DNA of 64,000 nucleotides from Planotetraspora kaengkrachanensis. Lineage in GTDB: Bacteria; Actinomycetota; Actinomycetes; Streptosporangiales; Streptosporangiaceae. The notes under the pieces are model-generated. The model was not told the DNA's origin and searched no databases. It saw only the letters and a program-made list of their open reading frames with translations. The DNA lies in the NCBI RefSeq assembly GCF_016862895.1, contig NZ_BONV01000017.1, forward strand, positions 62,001 through 126,000, written 5' to 3'. Within the stretch, counting starts at the first letter, position 1; each line of letters begins with the position of its first letter. Shown one piece after another: positions 33,442-41,820 of the stretch. Position numbers and translations under genes: made by a program.

Positions 33442-34005
33442 TCAGCCCTGGCGGACCGCTTCGCCCTCGATCTCAATCTTGATCTTCTTGCTCACCAGGA
33501 CGCCGCCGGCCTCGATGGCCACGTTCCAGGTGAGGCCGAAGTCCTCACGGTTGATCTCCGTCTCGGCGGTGAAGCCGAAGACCTCGTGGCCGTAGGGGCT
33601 GGTGCCGACGCCGCCGAACTCGACCTTGAGCTCGACCTCCTGCGTGACGTCACGGATCGTCAGGTCACCGACCAGAACGAAGTCGTCGCCGCGGTGGTCC
33701 TTCACACGGGTGCTGCGGAAGGTGATGTCCTCGTGCTTGTCGGCCGACAGGAAGTCGTCGCTCTTCAGGTGGCCGTTGCGGTCGGCGACAGCGGTCTCGA
33801 TGCTGCCGGCCTTGATGACGACCTCGGCAGTGGAGTCAAGCGGGTTCTCCGCAATCACGATCTTCGCGTCGTACTCGTCGAAGTGACCCCGGACCTTGGT
33901 CACCATCATGTGCTTCGCGACGAAACCCACGCGCGTGTGCGTCTTGTCGAGGGCGAATTCGCCGGCCGTCGGGATCTTGAGGCCGTCCCACTCACGAATG
34001 CTCAT
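33442..34005 (-). CDS. YceI family protein, 187 aa
   Basis: This is a lipocalin-like YceI domain that binds isoprenoids or other lipids. Its segments are GEFALDKTHTRVGFVAKHMM, VRGHFDEYDAKIVIAE, DFLSADKHEDITFRSTRVK and LTIRDVTQEVELKVEFGG. The start ATG 34005 follows AGGAGGGCACA. No signal peptide is present, so unlike E. coli YceI it is cytoplasmic, as is usual in actinobacteria. A MarR-type gene is divergent, 98 bp away, and may regulate it. Confidence 0.92.
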   Translation of the reverse strand: MSIREWDGLKIPTAGEFALDKTHTRVGFVAKHMMVTKVRGHFDEYDAKIVIAENPLDSTAEVVIKAGSIETAVADRNGHLKSDDFLSADKHEDITFRSTRVKDHRGDDFVLVGDLTIRDVTQEVELKVEFGGVGTSPYGHEVFGFTAETEINREDFGLTWNVAIEAGGVLVSKKIKIEIEGEAVRQG

Positions 34006-34103
34006 TGTGCCCTCCTGGGCTGCTTGCTCCGTTGATGTTTGCGCGAACAACTTTCTACACGAGGATTATTCCCAGCGTCAACTATGTCGCGTAGACTTTG
34101 CAC

Positions 34104-34592
34104 ATGGATCCTTTTGACGACCCGCGGCTCACCGCGATGGGCCTGCTGGCCGAGGTCTCAACGGGGTTGGCGGCCCAGCTCAACAAGACTTTCTCCGCCG
34201 CCGGACTCTCCGAGGTCGACTTCGAAACACTGATACGCCTGGCCCGCTCCCCCCAGCACAAACTCAGGATGAGCGACCTCGCCGGGCAGACGTCGCTGTC
34301 CACCAGCGGCATCACCCGAGTCGTGGACAGGCTCGAACGTGAGGGCCTCGTCCAGCGCTGCCCCTGCAGCACCGACAGGCGCGCCTCCTACGCCTCACTC
34401 ACCGAGGCGGGCGTGAACCGTCTCACGGCCCTGATGCCGCAACACCTGGAGGACATCGACACCTGGTTCACCAGCCTGCTGGCCCCGGAGCAGCTGGCGA
34501 CCTTCCTTGAGACCCTTCGCACCATCCGCGACGTCGTACGGCCGTGCGCGACGGCCGGCGTGGAGCGCGTGGAGCAGGTCACGACCGGCTGA
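34104..34592 (+). CDS. MarR-family regulator, 162 aa
   Basis: The winged helix is clear: FETLIRLARSPQHKLRMSDL, then AGQTSLSTSGITRVVDRLE and the wing STDRRASYASLTEAG. The length is normal. Two Cys (RCPCST) sit at the start of the wing, where oxidation-sensing MarR proteins often carry them, though this is only suggestive. The start is ATG 34104 with no clear ribosome-binding site; TAGACT six bases upstream could be a -10 of a leaderless transcript. It is divergent from YceI. Confidence 0.9.
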   Translation: MDPFDDPRLTAMGLLAEVSTGLAAQLNKTFSAAGLSEVDFETLIRLARSPQHKLRMSDLAGQTSLSTSGITRVVDRLEREGLVQRCPCSTDRRASYASLTEAGVNRLTALMPQHLEDIDTWFTSLLAPEQLATFLETLRTIRDVVRPCATAGVERVEQVTTG

Positions 34593-34661
34593 ACCGTCAG
34601 ACGAATCCCGGAGATGCCACCACCCCTCCCGTGGCACCCGGGCTCCCCTCCCCGGCAGCCC

Positions 34662-35159
34662 TCAGTTCATCGCCTCGCGACCCACGGGGACCAGGTCGCC
34701 GCGGAGCTTGGCCATCCCCCGGGACACGGTGCTCTTGACCGTGCCCACGCTGATCCCCAGGGTCCTGGCGATCTCCATCTCCGTCATGTCCTCGTAGTAG
34801 CGCAGGACGATCGCCGTACGTTGCCTGGCGGGCAGTCGGTCGAGCGCCTGCTCCAGTTCGTCGTACTGATGCCGCGGATCATGTTGCGTGGGGATGTCGG
34901 GTAGGTCTTCGGACGGGTACTCCTCCAGCTTGCGCCGCCTCCACCACGAGATGTTGATGTTCACCATCGCCCGGCGCACGTAGCTGTCCAGCGAGGAGCG
35001 ATCCTGGATCCGGTCCCAGGCGAGATAGGTCTTGGCGAGGGCTGCTTGGAGCAGGTCCTCGGCGTCGCAGGGGTTCCCGGTCAGCTGATGCGCGACCCGC
35101 AGCAGGGCCGCTCCGCGGGACACCACATACGTATGGAACTCCTCATGGTTCACGATCAT
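34662..35159 (-). CDS. SigE-family ECF sigma factor, 165 aa
   Basis: This is a short sigma factor of the actinobacterial SigE family (TIGR02983 type). Region 2 is VVSRGAALLRVAHQLTGNPC followed by DAEDLLQAALAKTYLAWDRI, and region 4 is LPARQRTAIVLRYYEDMTEM followed by EIARTLGISVGTVKSTVSRG. The WWRRRKLEEYP linker is typical. The start is ATG 35159. No anti-sigma gene is adjacent. The 299 bp upstream hold no gene. Confidence 0.92.
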   Translation of the reverse strand: MIVNHEEFHTYVVSRGAALLRVAHQLTGNPCDAEDLLQAALAKTYLAWDRIQDRSSLDSYVRRAMVNINISWWRRRKLEEYPSEDLPDIPTQHDPRHQYDELEQALDRLPARQRTAIVLRYYEDMTEMEIARTLGISVGTVKSTVSRGMAKLRGDLVPVGREAMN

Positions 35160-35458
35160 GCGATCACCGACCTGGCCTGAGAGGCATCTCGTGCCAGAAT
35201 GGCAGCCTCATTCCAGAATCCGGCTGAACCGGAAACAAGGTTTCGTGCAGCCGTGCGCAAAGATCGCGCAAGCTCGGTGGCGGACCCCTGATCCACTCTG
35301 CTGACACCGCGTTCCCCGCTGGGCACTGATTTGCCCGGACTGGGGCGATATGCCTTCCACCTGGGGTGGGATTATTGCTCCGCAGTCACCCCATCGACTG
35401 CCATTCCGCTCCTGTCGACATTCGCGGCATGTGAGGCTAGAAGGCGTGGGGAGGGGTG

Positions 35459-36397
35459 ATGACGAACCGAACCGTTGATCGCAGGCGCCTGCTGGCCGCG
35501 GCCGTGCTCGGCCGTGACACCGAGGCGCCGCGACTGACCGCCGACGACGGGATGACACTCGACGCCGTCAGCGGGGAGATCCTCGATGTGAGCCCGCACC
35601 TGATCATCGTCGAGGACGACGACGGCGAGGAGCGGCGTATGGTCATCGCCCCCTGGGCGACCGCGTGGCACGGAGCGTCACTTCCACCGGCCGACCTGCC
35701 CGTTGGGGCGAGGGTCGTCATCCGCGCCCTGCGGTCGGGCACAGTGGTCGACCGCATATGGGCGAACATGACCCGGATGACCGGAATCATCCTGAGCATC
35801 TCCGGGAAGCGGGACCTCACCATCGAGCTCGACTGCGGCCCGCACCGCGGGCGCCGTTCGGTGGTCGTCCCCTACCGGAGCTCGGGACGGATCCGAGTAC
35901 GGCATCCGCAACTCGAAGCGGGTTATCTCTTCGACGCCATCGGGCTCATGGACGCAGGGACCGCGCTCGCGCACATACCCGCGACGTCCCAACCCCCCTA
36001 CCGGGCGAAGTCCGTACCGCCGCCGCCTCCCGCCTTCCGCGGAGTCCAGTCGAAGATCTCCGGCGCGGCCGCGTGGGGGGATTTCACCGAACCCGGTGTG
36101 ACCTATCCGATGCTGGAGTCCGCGGACGCCGACTGCGAGGACACCGGGCGTTCCTGTGCCGGCCTGCCGTACCTGGCGGTCGGCTCGATGCTGTTCGTCC
36201 GCAACGTCTGCGACGGCCGGGCGAACGCGCTGCCGATCATCGGCTGCGGCTGCATCGCCGGACGCTTCTGCGACCGGTGCCTGGAATGCGGCACCTCACC
36301 CCGCGGCAGGTTGGTGGAGTTGTCCGCCACGTCGTACGTCGAGCTGGGCGGGGATCTGATCAAAGGCTGCTTCAACGCGCGCGTCGGATTGGGGTGA
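35459..36397 (+). CDS. Cys-rich protein of unknown function, 312 aa
   Basis: The start ATG 35459 follows GGGGAGGGGTG. The first 170 residues are a soluble beta-rich region (LDVSPHLIIVEDDDGEERRM, then GTVVDRIWANMTRMTGIILS) containing one Cys. The last 90 residues hold nine Cys (ADCEDTGRSC, IIGCGCIAGRFCDRCLECG), dense enough for a metal site or several disulphides. No signal peptide is obvious at the N-terminus. The gene is followed after 3 bp by a MauE-type membrane protein, so the Cys-rich product is probably its substrate or redox partner. The family is not otherwise recognised. Confidence 0.75.
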   Translation: MTNRTVDRRRLLAAAVLGRDTEAPRLTADDGMTLDAVSGEILDVSPHLIIVEDDDGEERRMVIAPWATAWHGASLPPADLPVGARVVIRALRSGTVVDRIWANMTRMTGIILSISGKRDLTIELDCGPHRGRRSVVVPYRSSGRIRVRHPQLEAGYLFDAIGLMDAGTALAHIPATSQPPYRAKSVPPPPPAFRGVQSKISGAAAWGDFTEPGVTYPMLESADADCEDTGRSCAGLPYLAVGSMLFVRNVCDGRANALPIIGCGCIAGRFCDRCLECGTSPRGRLVELSATSYVELGGDLIKGCFNARVGLG

Positions 36398-36400
36398 CTC

Positions 36401-37219
36401 ATGCTCTCGACCATCGCGGCAGCGGCCCTGCCGATCCTCATCGCGATGCTGCTCCTGGGCGGCGTCGCGAAGCTCTTCATGGCCGGGGGCGACGCCGAGC
36501 CCGGCGGCCTGGGCCGGCTCGGGCCCGCGGTCCTCGCCCCGCCGCGCTTCCGCAAGGCCGCCATGATCGGTTGTGCGCTGGGCGAACTGGGCCTGATCGG
36601 GGTGCTGCTCCTGCTGCCCGATCACGCGGTGGCCCGCTGGATGCCGGTGGCGTTCTTCTCCGTCGCCACCTACGTCCTGTGGGACCTGCGCCGCAGGCGG
36701 CCCGACGTGGGATGCGGCTGTTTCGGTGAGGTCAGCGCGGCGCCGATCGGGTTGAGGTCCATCGGCCGGGCGGCGTTCCTCGCCGGCGTCGCGGTCGTCG
36801 TGGCGGTCGAGAGTCCCGGGCTCGCGGCCCTGTCGGACTGGTCATGGTCGACGACCGCCTGGCTGGCCGGCGGCCTGACGCTGGTCCTGTTGCTGTCGAC
36901 CGAGATCGAGGAGTCGATCGCCCGGCTGCGTCACCGCGCACCGTGCGAGCAGCGTGCAATTCCCGCCAAGCGGGCCCTGTCCCGCCTGCAGAGCAGCACG
37001 GCATGGCGGTCACACGCCCCGACGCTGATGTCCGACGAGCCCGCCGACACGTGGCGGGAGCTGTGCTGGCGGTTCTTCGTCTTTCCGGCGCAGGACGGCG
37101 CCGACGTCGTCTTCGCCGTCTACCTGAGCGGCCGGCGACCCGGGGTGAAGTGGGCGATCGTCAACGCGGACGGTCAGCCGATCACCCCTCTGCGGGAATC
37201 TATGCGTGTATCGGCCTAG
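36401..37219 (+). CDS. MauE/DoxX-type redox-associated membrane protein, 272 aa
   Basis: Four to five helices lie at residues 3-27, 53-72, 79-95, 121-140 and 148-165. The hallmark CGCFG motif is at 105-109, as in MauE (methylamine utilisation) and related DsbD-like redox membrane proteins. A cytoplasmic tail of about 100 residues follows, ending in VNADGQPITPLRESM. The gene follows the Cys-rich gene after 3 bp and is translationally close to it. MauE homologues help mature a Cys-rich partner, and the same is inferred here. The last codons and the stop lie within a 21-bp hairpin. Confidence 0.8.
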   Translation: MLSTIAAAALPILIAMLLLGGVAKLFMAGGDAEPGGLGRLGPAVLAPPRFRKAAMIGCALGELGLIGVLLLLPDHAVARWMPVAFFSVATYVLWDLRRRRPDVGCGCFGEVSAAPIGLRSIGRAAFLAGVAVVVAVESPGLAALSDWSWSTTAWLAGGLTLVLLLSTEIEESIARLRHRAPCEQRAIPAKRALSRLQSSTAWRSHAPTLMSDEPADTWRELCWRFFVFPAQDGADVVFAVYLSGRRPGVKWAIVNADGQPITPLRESMRVSA

Positions 37220-37244
37220 CGCTATACAGGCATAGATTCCCGCA
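37191..37244. repeat. 21-bp hairpin containing the stop codon of the MauE-type gene
   Basis: Left arm 37191-37211 and right arm 37224-37244 pair over 21 positions with one mismatch, leaving a 12-nt loop. The TAG stop (37217-37219) lies in the loop. It may act as a terminator, though no T run follows. Confidence 0.8.
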
Positions 37245-37263
37245 TGAAGGGACCACGATTAAG

Positions 37264-37307
37264 CTCTCTACGGCTCTCTAGCTTCCCCTCTAGAAAGCCG
37301 TAGAGAG
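37264..37307. terminator. hairpin between convergent MauE-type and ATPase genes
   Basis: CTCTCTACGGCT (37264-37275) and AGCCGTAGAGAG (37296-37307) pair perfectly over 12 bp, with a CTAG-rich loop. It lies 17 bp from the ATPase stop codon and probably ends that transcript. Confidence 0.7.
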
Positions 37308-37324
37308 GTCAATGGGAGGGACGG

Positions 37325-38677
37325 TTACAGCGGCTGGGCACGCAGGAACCTCCCGAAGTGAGGGACCGTGAATCCGATCACCCCGCGTTCCGCGCTGTAG
37401 ATCAGGCCCTTCTTGATGAGGCTGTCGCGCGCCGGAGACAGGCTGGACGGCTTGCGGCCCAGCGACTCCGCGACGTCGGAGGTCGGTACGGGATCGTCCC
37501 CGAGCTGGGCCATGGCGTGCATGTAGTCACGCTCGGCGGGGGTGGCGCGTTCGTAGCGGCTGCCGAAGAAGCCGACGGCGAGCTCCTCCTCGGCCTCAGG
37601 CGCCGACACCTTGATGTCGTCCACGGTGATCGGACTACGCGGAGCGAGGTCCCAGGCGACCTTGCCGTACGCCTGGACGAAGTAGGGGTAACCGTCGGCC
37701 GCCTCATAGAGGGCGTCCAGCGCCTCCGGGGTGAACTCGACCGCCTCGCGCTCGGCCGGAGCGATGAGCGCGAGATCGGCGGCGTCCCTGTCGAGCCGGT
37801 CGATCCGCGCGTAACGGAACAGCCGCTCCGAGTAGCTCTTGCTGGCCGACAGCACGCTCGGCAGGTGGGGCAGCCCGGCTCCGACCACGATCAGCGGCCC
37901 GCCGGTCTGGGAGAGCTCGTGACAGGCGGCGCACAGGGCGGAGATGTCGGGGGCCTGCACGTCCTGCATCTCGTCGATGAACAGGGCGATGCCGACGCCG
38001 AGATCGGTCGCGACACCCGCGGCGTCGACGAACAGCTCGGTGAGGTCGATCTCCAGGTCGCCGGAGTCGGCCCGGCCGCGCGACGCCGGGACGTCGATGC
38101 CGGGCGACCAGTGGGAGGTGCCCTTCGCCGCGGCAGGATCACGCATGGCGAAGGCCTTCAGCACACCGAGGAACTCCTCGATGCGCTCGGGCGCCCGATG
38201 ACGGGGCGCGAGCTCCCTTATCGCCATGTGCAGCGACGCGGCGACCGGCCGGCGGATCGACTGGTCGGGACGGGCCTCGATCTTGCCCGTGCCCCACAGG
38301 CGCTGCATGGCCATCGACTTGAAGGTGTTGAGCAGGACGGTCTTGCCGACCCCCCTGAGACCGGTGAGCACCATGCTCCGCTCCGGACGGCCACGGGCCA
38401 CCCGCTCGAGCACGACCTCGAACTGATGGAGCTCACGGTCGCGTCCGGCGAGTTCCGGGGGGCGCTGACCCGCGCCGGGGGCGTAAGGATTGCGCACGGG
38501 GTCCACGCTCTCGGACTTTATGACGGGATATAGCGGCCGTCGTAGATTTCCGTAGAAAGCGCTACGGCGTGTCGCCCGCGGGCGGCGCGGAACACACCGG
38601 GCGACCACGGACGGCTCTGCGGCCGTCGTCCCGGGCGGCGGGGCCAGTGCGGCCTCGGGCGCCGCGAGAACTGTCAT
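37325..38677 (-). CDS. AAA ATPase of the archaeal-ATPase/STAND-like type, 450 aa
   Basis: Walker A GLRGVGKT is at residues 106-113 and Walker B with the following acidic residue is ALFIDEMQDV. The sensor-like segment GGPLIVVGAGLPHLPSVLS and a C-terminal winged helix (GDDPVPTSDVAESLGRKPSS followed by LSPARDSLIKKGLI) complete it. Proteins of this type bind ATP and usually act with DNA or as regulators; no nuclease domain is visible. ATG 38677 has AGGGG upstream; a later GTG at 38506 would start at VDPVRNPYAPG, where family similarity seems to begin. The first 55 residues are Ala/Pro/Arg-rich. Confidence 0.8.
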   Translation of the reverse strand: MTVLAAPEAALAPPPGTTAAEPSVVARCVPRRPRATRRSAFYGNLRRPLYPVIKSESVDPVRNPYAPGAGQRPPELAGRDRELHQFEVVLERVARGRPERSMVLTGLRGVGKTVLLNTFKSMAMQRLWGTGKIEARPDQSIRRPVAASLHMAIRELAPRHRAPERIEEFLGVLKAFAMRDPAAAKGTSHWSPGIDVPASRGRADSGDLEIDLTELFVDAAGVATDLGVGIALFIDEMQDVQAPDISALCAACHELSQTGGPLIVVGAGLPHLPSVLSASKSYSERLFRYARIDRLDRDAADLALIAPAEREAVEFTPEALDALYEAADGYPYFVQAYGKVAWDLAPRSPITVDDIKVSAPEAEEELAVGFFGSRYERATPAERDYMHAMAQLGDDPVPTSDVAESLGRKPSSLSPARDSLIKKGLIYSAERGVIGFTVPHFGRFLRAQPL

Positions 38678-38876
38678 TGCACACCCCTCACCTGCCGAGA
38701 CGGCGACCGAACCCTTGTTCGATCCGATGGGCAAGACTGTAGCGCGACATCGAACATGTGCGCGAGGTTTTCCCGAGAAAAGCTCCGGCAAAAGCCGTCA
38801 CGAGCCCTGGGATCCGACCCTCTCGAGAACTTCCGAACCCCGGCGGAGATTTGCGCGGTACGGGTACTCTGCGCGT

Positions 38877-39629
38877 ATGACGTACATACGGAACCCCAGG
38901 TCAGCGATGGTGGCGATCGCTGTACTGGGTCTGACCGCCTGTGGCGGGACCGGAGTCGTCACATCGTCGCCGGCGGCCTTCCAGACGGAGGCGTCGGCCT
39001 CGCCCTCGACGGCGGCGCCGAGCACTCCCACGCCACCGCCCTCGCCGACGCCGACGGGGCCGCCGAAGTTCTCCGCGAAGATCCAGAAGGTGTCCCGGGC
39101 CGACCTGCCGTACTCGTGGCACGCCGGCTGCCCGGTCTCTCCGAGCGGGCTACGGAAGATCACGATGACGTACTGGGGGTTCGACGGGAAGCCGCACACG
39201 GGACAGCTGGTGGTCAAGCAGTCGGCCGCCGACGACCTGGTCACGGTCTTCGGCAAGCTGTACGACTTCCGCTACCCCATCCGCCGGATGCAGCCGGTCG
39301 ACGCCTACAAGGGGAGCGACGACGCCTCGATCGACGCGGACAACACCTCCGCGTTCAACTGCCGCAACGCCACCGGGTCGAGCAACTGGTCCAACCACGC
39401 GTACGGCCTGGCCGTCGACGTCAACCCCAGGGAGAACCCCTACGTCTACGCCGACGGGTCGAACGCCCACCGCAACGCCGACGCCTTCGTCCGCCGTCCG
39501 CTCAAGAAGCCGGGCGTGATCAACCCGGACGACCGGGTGGTCAGGGCCTTCGCCTCGGTGGGCTGGGGCTGGGGCGGATCTTGGTCCGGCGACAAGGACT
39601 ACCAGCACTTCTCCGTGAACGGCCGCTAG
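38877..39629 (+). CDS. lipoprotein M15-type D-alanyl-D-alanine carboxypeptidase (VanY-like), 250 aa
   Basis: A short signal with lipobox LTAC (Cys22) is followed by a Ser/Pro/Thr-rich spacer to about residue 62. The peptidase domain shows the zinc-binding pattern of M15C enzymes: SNHAYGLAVDVNP with the His and Asp ligands, and a distal DYQHFSV with the third His. It should trim peptidoglycan stem peptides outside the cell. ATG 38877 is the first start before the signal sequence; TACTCT lies six bases upstream and could be the -10 of a leaderless mRNA. It is monocistronic. Confidence 0.88.
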   Translation: MTYIRNPRSAMVAIAVLGLTACGGTGVVTSSPAAFQTEASASPSTAAPSTPTPPPSPTPTGPPKFSAKIQKVSRADLPYSWHAGCPVSPSGLRKITMTYWGFDGKPHTGQLVVKQSAADDLVTVFGKLYDFRYPIRRMQPVDAYKGSDDASIDADNTSAFNCRNATGSSNWSNHAYGLAVDVNPRENPYVYADGSNAHRNADAFVRRPLKKPGVINPDDRVVRAFASVGWGWGGSWSGDKDYQHFSVNGR

Positions 39630-39682
39630 GACGCGTCTCGCCGAGCGTTCGATCGCGTGCCTCCGGCGTCGAAGAGCGGCGC

Positions 39683-40786
39683 TCAGCGGGATGACACGAG
39701 GTCCAGCTCGAGCCAGGCGGCGAGTTCCTTGATCTCACCGGCGACCGCCGCGGTCATGTCGTCGGTGAAGGGGACGTCCTCGTGGATCGCGTGGACCCGC
39801 AGCACGCCGGCTTTGCGGTCGGCGGCGGCGTCGAGCTTGCCCACCAGCCGGTCTCCGTACAGGATCGGCAGCGCGAAGTACCCCCACCTGCGCTTGGCCG
39901 CGGGCTTGTACATCTCCAGCTGATAGTCGAACTCGAGGAGCTCGACGGCACGCTTGCGGTCGTGGATCAACCGGTCGAAGGGTGACAACAACGCTGCACG
40001 TCCCGAGAACGGCCGGCCCAACTGGGACGGATCGACGCGCCACGTGCCCTTCACCCCCTCGACCACGGCAGGCTCACCGGCCTCGCCGACGTCCGCCGGC
40101 TCGACCGGGAGTTCCTGCGCCTTGGAGCGGGCGATGCCCAGAGCGCGCAACCGCCGCTCGTCGCGGATGCGAAGCGCCGCGTCCACCGGGACCACCGGGT
40201 CGTCGGGGTAGACCCGCGCCGCAAGGTCCCACAGCCGGTCGCCACCACGGCGCCCGGCGACGGCGACCTCGCCCCGCCCGACCATGAACTCGAGCATCTG
40301 CGTGACGTTGCGGTTGTTGGTCCATCCGGTCGACTTCCACGGCACCGCGCAGGTGTCGGGAATGTCGCGCGACGGCAGCGGCCCGGCTGAGCGCAGCCGG
40401 TCGAGGACGTCCAGCCGGCACGCGTCGTTGGCCCGCACCCAGTCGCGGTGGTACACCCGCCACGAGGGCAGCTCGCCGTACCCGGGCCAGCGGGCCATCT
40501 CGTCGCGGTACAGCGCGAGGTCCTCACTCGGGCGGATCATCGCCCGCAACTCCAGCAGCGAGCGGTCCGCCAGTGCGGCGGTCAGCATGGCCGGTGTGTA
40601 CGACGCCCCAAGACGACTCCACGCCACGAGATCGGCGTTGGGCGCGATGGCGGCGGTCGGGTCGATCTGCAGCAGGGTCAGACCGCGCACCACGTCGAGC
40701 AGCCCGGCCGGCCGCGAGCCGTCCAGGAGCTGCGCGCGCACGGCGATGCGCCGCGCCTCGGTGCGAGAAAGCTCGTGGACGACCAC
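39683..40786 (-). CDS. winged-helix DNA glycosylase family protein (AlkZ/YcaQ-like), 367 aa
   Basis: This is a three-winged-helix protein of the HTH_42 (AlkZ/YcaQ) family. The N-terminal segment LTLLQIDPTAAIAPNADLVA contains the catalytic Q-x-D/Q position, followed by TPAMLTAALADRSLLELRAM and the central WTNNRNVTQMLEFMVGRGEV winged helix. LSPFDRLIHDRKRAVELLEF and RRWGYFALPILYGDRLVGKL are hallmarks of the C-terminal part. AlkZ excises bulky N7-alkylguanine and interstrand crosslinks that antibiotics make; related proteins in Streptomyces give self-resistance. No biosynthetic cluster is adjacent. The start is GTG 40786. Confidence 0.88.
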   Translation of the reverse strand: MVVHELSRTEARRIAVRAQLLDGSRPAGLLDVVRGLTLLQIDPTAAIAPNADLVAWSRLGASYTPAMLTAALADRSLLELRAMIRPSEDLALYRDEMARWPGYGELPSWRVYHRDWVRANDACRLDVLDRLRSAGPLPSRDIPDTCAVPWKSTGWTNNRNVTQMLEFMVGRGEVAVAGRRGGDRLWDLAARVYPDDPVVPVDAALRIRDERRLRALGIARSKAQELPVEPADVGEAGEPAVVEGVKGTWRVDPSQLGRPFSGRAALLSPFDRLIHDRKRAVELLEFDYQLEMYKPAAKRRWGYFALPILYGDRLVGKLDAAADRKAGVLRVHAIHEDVPFTDDMTAAVAGEIKELAAWLELDLVSSR

Positions 40787-41529
40787 GACACGAGGCTAGG
40801 CGTCCGATCGGCCGGAGACCACCGCCCGGCGCGATCTCTTCCGAGGCCCGATGAGGGGGGCACAGTCCGCCCACACGACCGAACCCGAAGCGGTGTCCCG
40901 TTTGTACGGTTTCACAAATGCGCGAATGGGAGTGATAAAGATCGCCGCATACCCTCACCGCGAAACTCACACATAGCTTCAAATCGCCTGAATGCCGTTG
41001 CTCCAGATCATGGATCTTGGATCTGGAAACAGCCCACAGTGTCGTATGTCATAACAAACCGAAGGAGCCAGAAAGATCATTGATCTCGGGCCGCAGCAGC
41101 CGGAGATCGGACCGCTCCCCTGAACGCCCGCTCAGCGGATGCGGCAGGAACGTCGAACGCTCGCCGAACGCGACATGGACACCCCATCCGGGGGTCCAAG
41201 TGGGACGATCTCATCCACCTCATCCGCGATACGGACCGATCGTTGACGGCGAACATGAGACCCTGTCGGGGAGGCCGGAAAAGAACAACGCCCGCTCCTC
41301 CAGCTGAAAGGAAGCGGGCGTCTTCTGTACTCTGATATGAAATCTCCTGATTCTCCTGAAATGGGGGAATCACGAGTCAGGGCTCACACGTTAGTAGAAC
41401 TGCGGGAACGGGTCGGGAAGGATCGCTTACCGGTTCATAACGATCGGCCATCGGCCCCGTCACATCGCGACGCCCGTGGCCCCGCACACAGATCGACCGC
41501 CCCTCCCAGTGCGGTGTGACAGGAGAAGG
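40787..41529. other. 743-bp intergenic region
   Basis: I see no protein gene. The short open frames here have no ribosome-binding sites and Arg/Ser-rich products. Base composition is less GC-rich around 40900-41060. A hairpin terminator at 41288-41321 faces the plus strand with no gene in front of it, so a small RNA may be encoded between about 40900 and 41320. Confidence 0.45.
41288..41321 (+). terminator. orphan hairpin terminator
   Basis: ACGCCCGCT (41288-41296) and AGCGGGCGT (41313-41321) pair over 9 bp with a 16-nt loop, followed by CTTCTGT. No coding gene ends upstream on either strand within 500 bp. Confidence 0.6.
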
Positions 41530-41781
41530 ATGTCCGACTGGCTCCATTCAGGTCCCGTATCTCCCATCTGGCCGGTTGATCGCTACGAAGTGCGCTCCAT
41601 CCGGCCGAACCCGAGCTTCGGAGCCGCAGACCGCTACGCCTCCTCGACGGCCGCGCACGAGGCGGCCCTGCGCATGAGGGACTCCGGCCTCGCGACGCAG
41701 ATCCAGGTGATCCGCATCGAGGACGGCGTCGTCCTGTTCGACCTGGCCGCGGGAGTGGAGATTCCGCTGGAGGCCTGGTGA
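41530..41781 (+). CDS. hypothetical protein, 83 aa
   Basis: AGGAGAAGG directly precedes ATG 41530. The 83-residue product is soluble, with a hydrophilic N-terminal half (DWLHSGPVSPIWPVDRYEVR) and a C-terminal beta segment (IQVIRIEDGVVLFDLAAGVE). There is no signal peptide or Cys. I do not recognise a family. It precedes the Nudix gene by 39 bp on the same strand and may share its transcript. Confidence 0.65.
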   Translation: MSDWLHSGPVSPIWPVDRYEVRSIRPNPSFGAADRYASSTAAHEAALRMRDSGLATQIQVIRIEDGVVLFDLAAGVEIPLEAW

Positions 41782-41820
41782 CCGCAGGGTCCCGGTCCCC
41801 CGCTGGTGCAGGATGAGGCC

